Source of the DNA: CAWUIO01 sp963922455
GTDB lineage: Bacteria; Bacteroidota; Bacteroidia; Cytophagales; Microscillaceae
Reading direction: 5' to 3'
Assembly (NCBI GenBank): GCA_963922455.1
Contig: CAWUIO010000054.1
Span: forward strand, 1-42,517
DNA: 42,517 bases
Part shown: positions 40,917 through 42,517 of the stretch, one piece after another
Numbering within the stretch: position 1 is the stretch's first letter
How the letters are laid out: each line of letters opens with the position of its first letter
Notes under the pieces: generated by a model
What the model saw: only the letters and a program-made list of their open reading frames with translations
Databases searched by the model: none
Told to the model about the DNA's origin: nothing
Position numbers and translations under genes: made by a program

Positions 40917-42257
40917 TTAGGCTTTATTTAGATCTTGTGTCCAGTTGGCCCGGTCGGATGTGGGAAGTTTCCAAGGGGCGAAGTTGGTCTCAATATTTTG
41001 GAACATAGCATTCCAAGATTGAGGGGCTTGGTTTTCTTCCAAAATCACGTACTGGCGCAATTGCATAATAATATTGAGGGGATCAATATTGATGGGACAG
41101 GCGTCTACACAAGCATTACAGGTAGTACAGGCCATCAGCTCTTCTTTGGATATGTATTGATCGCTGTAAAGGGTATTACCGGTAGCCAGGGCTTCTTCTT
41201 TGGTTTTTCCACCTTGTATTAAAAGGCCTACCTCTTCGGCCCGGTCACGGGTATCCATCATGACCTTTCGAGGCGAGAGCTTTTTGCCAGTTTGATTGGC
41301 CGGACAAGAGGCCGTGCAGCGACCACACTCGGTACAAGAGTAAGCATTCATGAGGTCTTTCCAGCTCAAGTTATCAATATCCTGGGCTCCAAACTTCATG
41401 TTTTCGTCCATGTTGCCATCATCTTCCATGAGGCCCATAGCCAATTTAACTTCTTTGGTTACCGATTCCATGTTGTCAAAGTGCCCCTTGGGACGTAGGT
41501 TGGAAAAATAGGTATTGGGGAAGGCCAAGAATATATGCAGGTGTTTGGAGTAGGTTACGTATACGGCAAAGGCAAAAATCCCCAAGATGTGGGCCCACCA
41601 GCCAAATCGCTCGATGAAAATGAGGGTGCTATTGTCCAAGCCAGAAAGTATCGGTAACATGACCTGGCTGAAGGCAAAGGTACCTGTGGTCACATAGTGG
41701 GAGTTGGATAACTCTCTCCCTTGCAGAACCATATCGGCGGCATTCATCATGAGGATAAAGATCATAAGGGTGATCTCGATTACCAGGATTAGATTGGCGT
41801 CCAGCGTTGGCCAGCCTTTCATCTCTGGCTTCCAGAAGCGTCCTATTTTGAGTACATTTCTTCGTATGAGGAATATTACGCAGGAGAGAAGAACGCCCAC
41901 GGCTAGAAATTCAAAGAAGCTGATGAGGAAGGTATAAAAATCAACTGGTAAAAAAAGCGCAAACAAACGGTGCGTGCCTAAAATACCATCCGCAATAATT
42001 TCTAAGACTTCAATGTTGATCAGAATAAAGCCGGCGTAGATGATAAAGTGCATCAAACCAGCCAAAGGCCGGGCAAACATTTTTCTTTGCCCGAAAGCCA
42101 CTAAAAACATGGTCTTCCACCGTTCGCCCGTATTGTCACTACGATCCACGGAACCTCCAAGTTGAATATTAGCACTAATACGGCGCACCCGGCGACTTAC
42201 CAGGTACGCGGCCAGCCCTAAAGCGGCGATAAATAGTATTTGGGATAGAATCTGCAT
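40917..42257 (-). CDS. Membrane-bound dicluster iron-sulphur protein (HdrD/DsrK-like)
   Basis: 446 residues. About five membrane helices in residues 1-240 resemble the cytochrome b-like subunit of nitrate reductase-gamma/DsrM-type proteins. A C-terminal cytoplasmic domain carries two 4Fe-4S motifs, CTECGRCTASCP and CTTCNACVDACP. It likely moves electrons between the quinone pool and the CCG-domain partner encoded next. The pair resembles HdrDE-like systems of Bacteroidota that often accompany electron transfer flavoprotein genes, none of which is visible here. Confidence 0.9.
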   Translation of the reverse strand: MQILSQILFIAALGLAAYLVSRRVRRISANIQLGGSVDRSDNTGERWKTMFLVAFGQRKMFARPLAGLMHFIIYAGFILINIEVLEIIADGILGTHRLFALFLPVDFYTFLISFFEFLAVGVLLSCVIFLIRRNVLKIGRFWKPEMKGWPTLDANLILVIEITLMIFILMMNAADMVLQGRELSNSHYVTTGTFAFSQVMLPILSGLDNSTLIFIERFGWWAHILGIFAFAVYVTYSKHLHIFLAFPNTYFSNLRPKGHFDNMESVTKEVKLAMGLMEDDGNMDENMKFGAQDIDNLSWKDLMNAYSCTECGRCTASCPANQTGKKLSPRKVMMDTRDRAEEVGLLIQGGKTKEEALATGNTLYSDQYISKEELMACTTCNACVDACPINIDPLNIIMQLRQYVILEENQAPQSWNAMFQNIETNFAPWKLPTSDRANWTQDLNKA

Positions 42258-42349
42258 ATTGATCAGGTTTATAATTCTTGTTTTGATTAAAAAAAGCGGG
42301 CAAAGTATTTGGAATCTTTGAACAGCTTCGTATTTTTGTGTCCCTTTTT

Positions 42350-42425
42350 GGTGTTATAGCTCAGTTGGTAGAGCATCGGACTGAAAATCCGTGTGTCGCT
42401 GGTTCGAATCCAGCTAACACCACCA
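42350..42425 (+). tRNA. tRNA-Phe (anticodon GAA), copy 1
   Basis: A full cloverleaf of 76 nt: acceptor GGTGTTA/TAACACC, discriminator A and encoded CCA; D arm GCTC/GAGC; loop CTGAAAA giving GAA; T arm GCTGG-TTCGAAT-CCAGC. The anticodon stem has one mismatch at its base (T-T at 27:43). Confidence 0.97.
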
Positions 42426-42462
42426 AGTTATAATTAAATGTTGTCTTTTAAAATTACTAATA

Positions 42463-42517
42463 GGTGTTATAGCTCAGTTGGTAGAGCATCGGACTGAAAA
42501 TCCGTGTGTCGCTGGTT
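42463..42517 (+). tRNA. tRNA-Phe (anticodon GAA), copy 2, cut by the window end
   Basis: Identical to copy 1 as far as it goes (to the T-arm), after a 37 nt spacer. The window ends before its 3' half. Confidence 0.9.

Overview
This 42.5 kb window is ordinary chromosomal DNA of a member of the Bacteroidota. The evidence is a FabI with Bacteroidota-type sequence, promoters of the TTTG...TAnnTTTG kind, mostly absent Shine-Dalgarno sequences, a MerC/HupE pair, an ECF sigma factor overlapping a membrane-to-barrel partner gene, and the short (about 750 residue) form of PurL. GC content looks to be in the mid forties. I cannot name the genus; a Saprospiria- or Cytophagales-like organism is a guess. 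No plasmid, phage, CRISPR or transposase gene is visible.

Layout, left to right: nuoC and fabI (minus); a lone FtsX-type permease (plus); a GT-C membrane protein and an ECF sigma/envelope-spanning partner pair (minus); a three-PAS sigma-54 activator (minus) divergent from YceI, two MhqO-type dioxygenases and an MhqD-type hydrolase (plus), with a well-matched sigma-54 promoter in front; an OmpA-like lipoprotein and tRNA-Arg (minus); gabD (plus); an amidinohydrolase, MerC and HupE (minus); a thioredoxin (plus); an S24/LexA-like regulator, a divergent sirtuin, YiaA/B, a membrane AraC regulator, a BtuF-like protein and a WD40 protein (all minus); an LRR membrane protein whose signal peptide and body are in different frames across an A9 tract; a three-gene operon around a tandem V4R-like protein; a Cache/pentameric-channel fusion; a Gfo/Idh/MocA oxidoreductase; a purL-UDG-DUF2214 operon; a methyltransferase; an S9 peptidase; an HdrD/HdrB-like iron-sulphur pair; and two tandem tRNA-Phe genes.

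The most striking signal is not a gene. At least eight intergenic copies of one structured repeat family (about 130-150 bp; one truncated, and a probable ninth at the left edge) are scattered through the window. Each has complementary ends (GGCTG/CAGCC or GGCTT/AAGCC), an internal stem-loop arm, and a second GC-rich helix that encloses a copy-specific 35-37 nt sequence. The helices change on both sides together between copies, so pairing is conserved while sequence is not. Five of the eight lie between convergent genes, and none interrupts a gene.

Functionally, the strongest gene-level story is the sigma-54 cassette at 7.9-13.6 kb: a cytoplasmic PAS sensor-activator probably drives a quinone/aromatic electrophile detoxification set. 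The other unusual genes are the Cache-channel fusion, the V4R operon, and the sigma/barrel pair.
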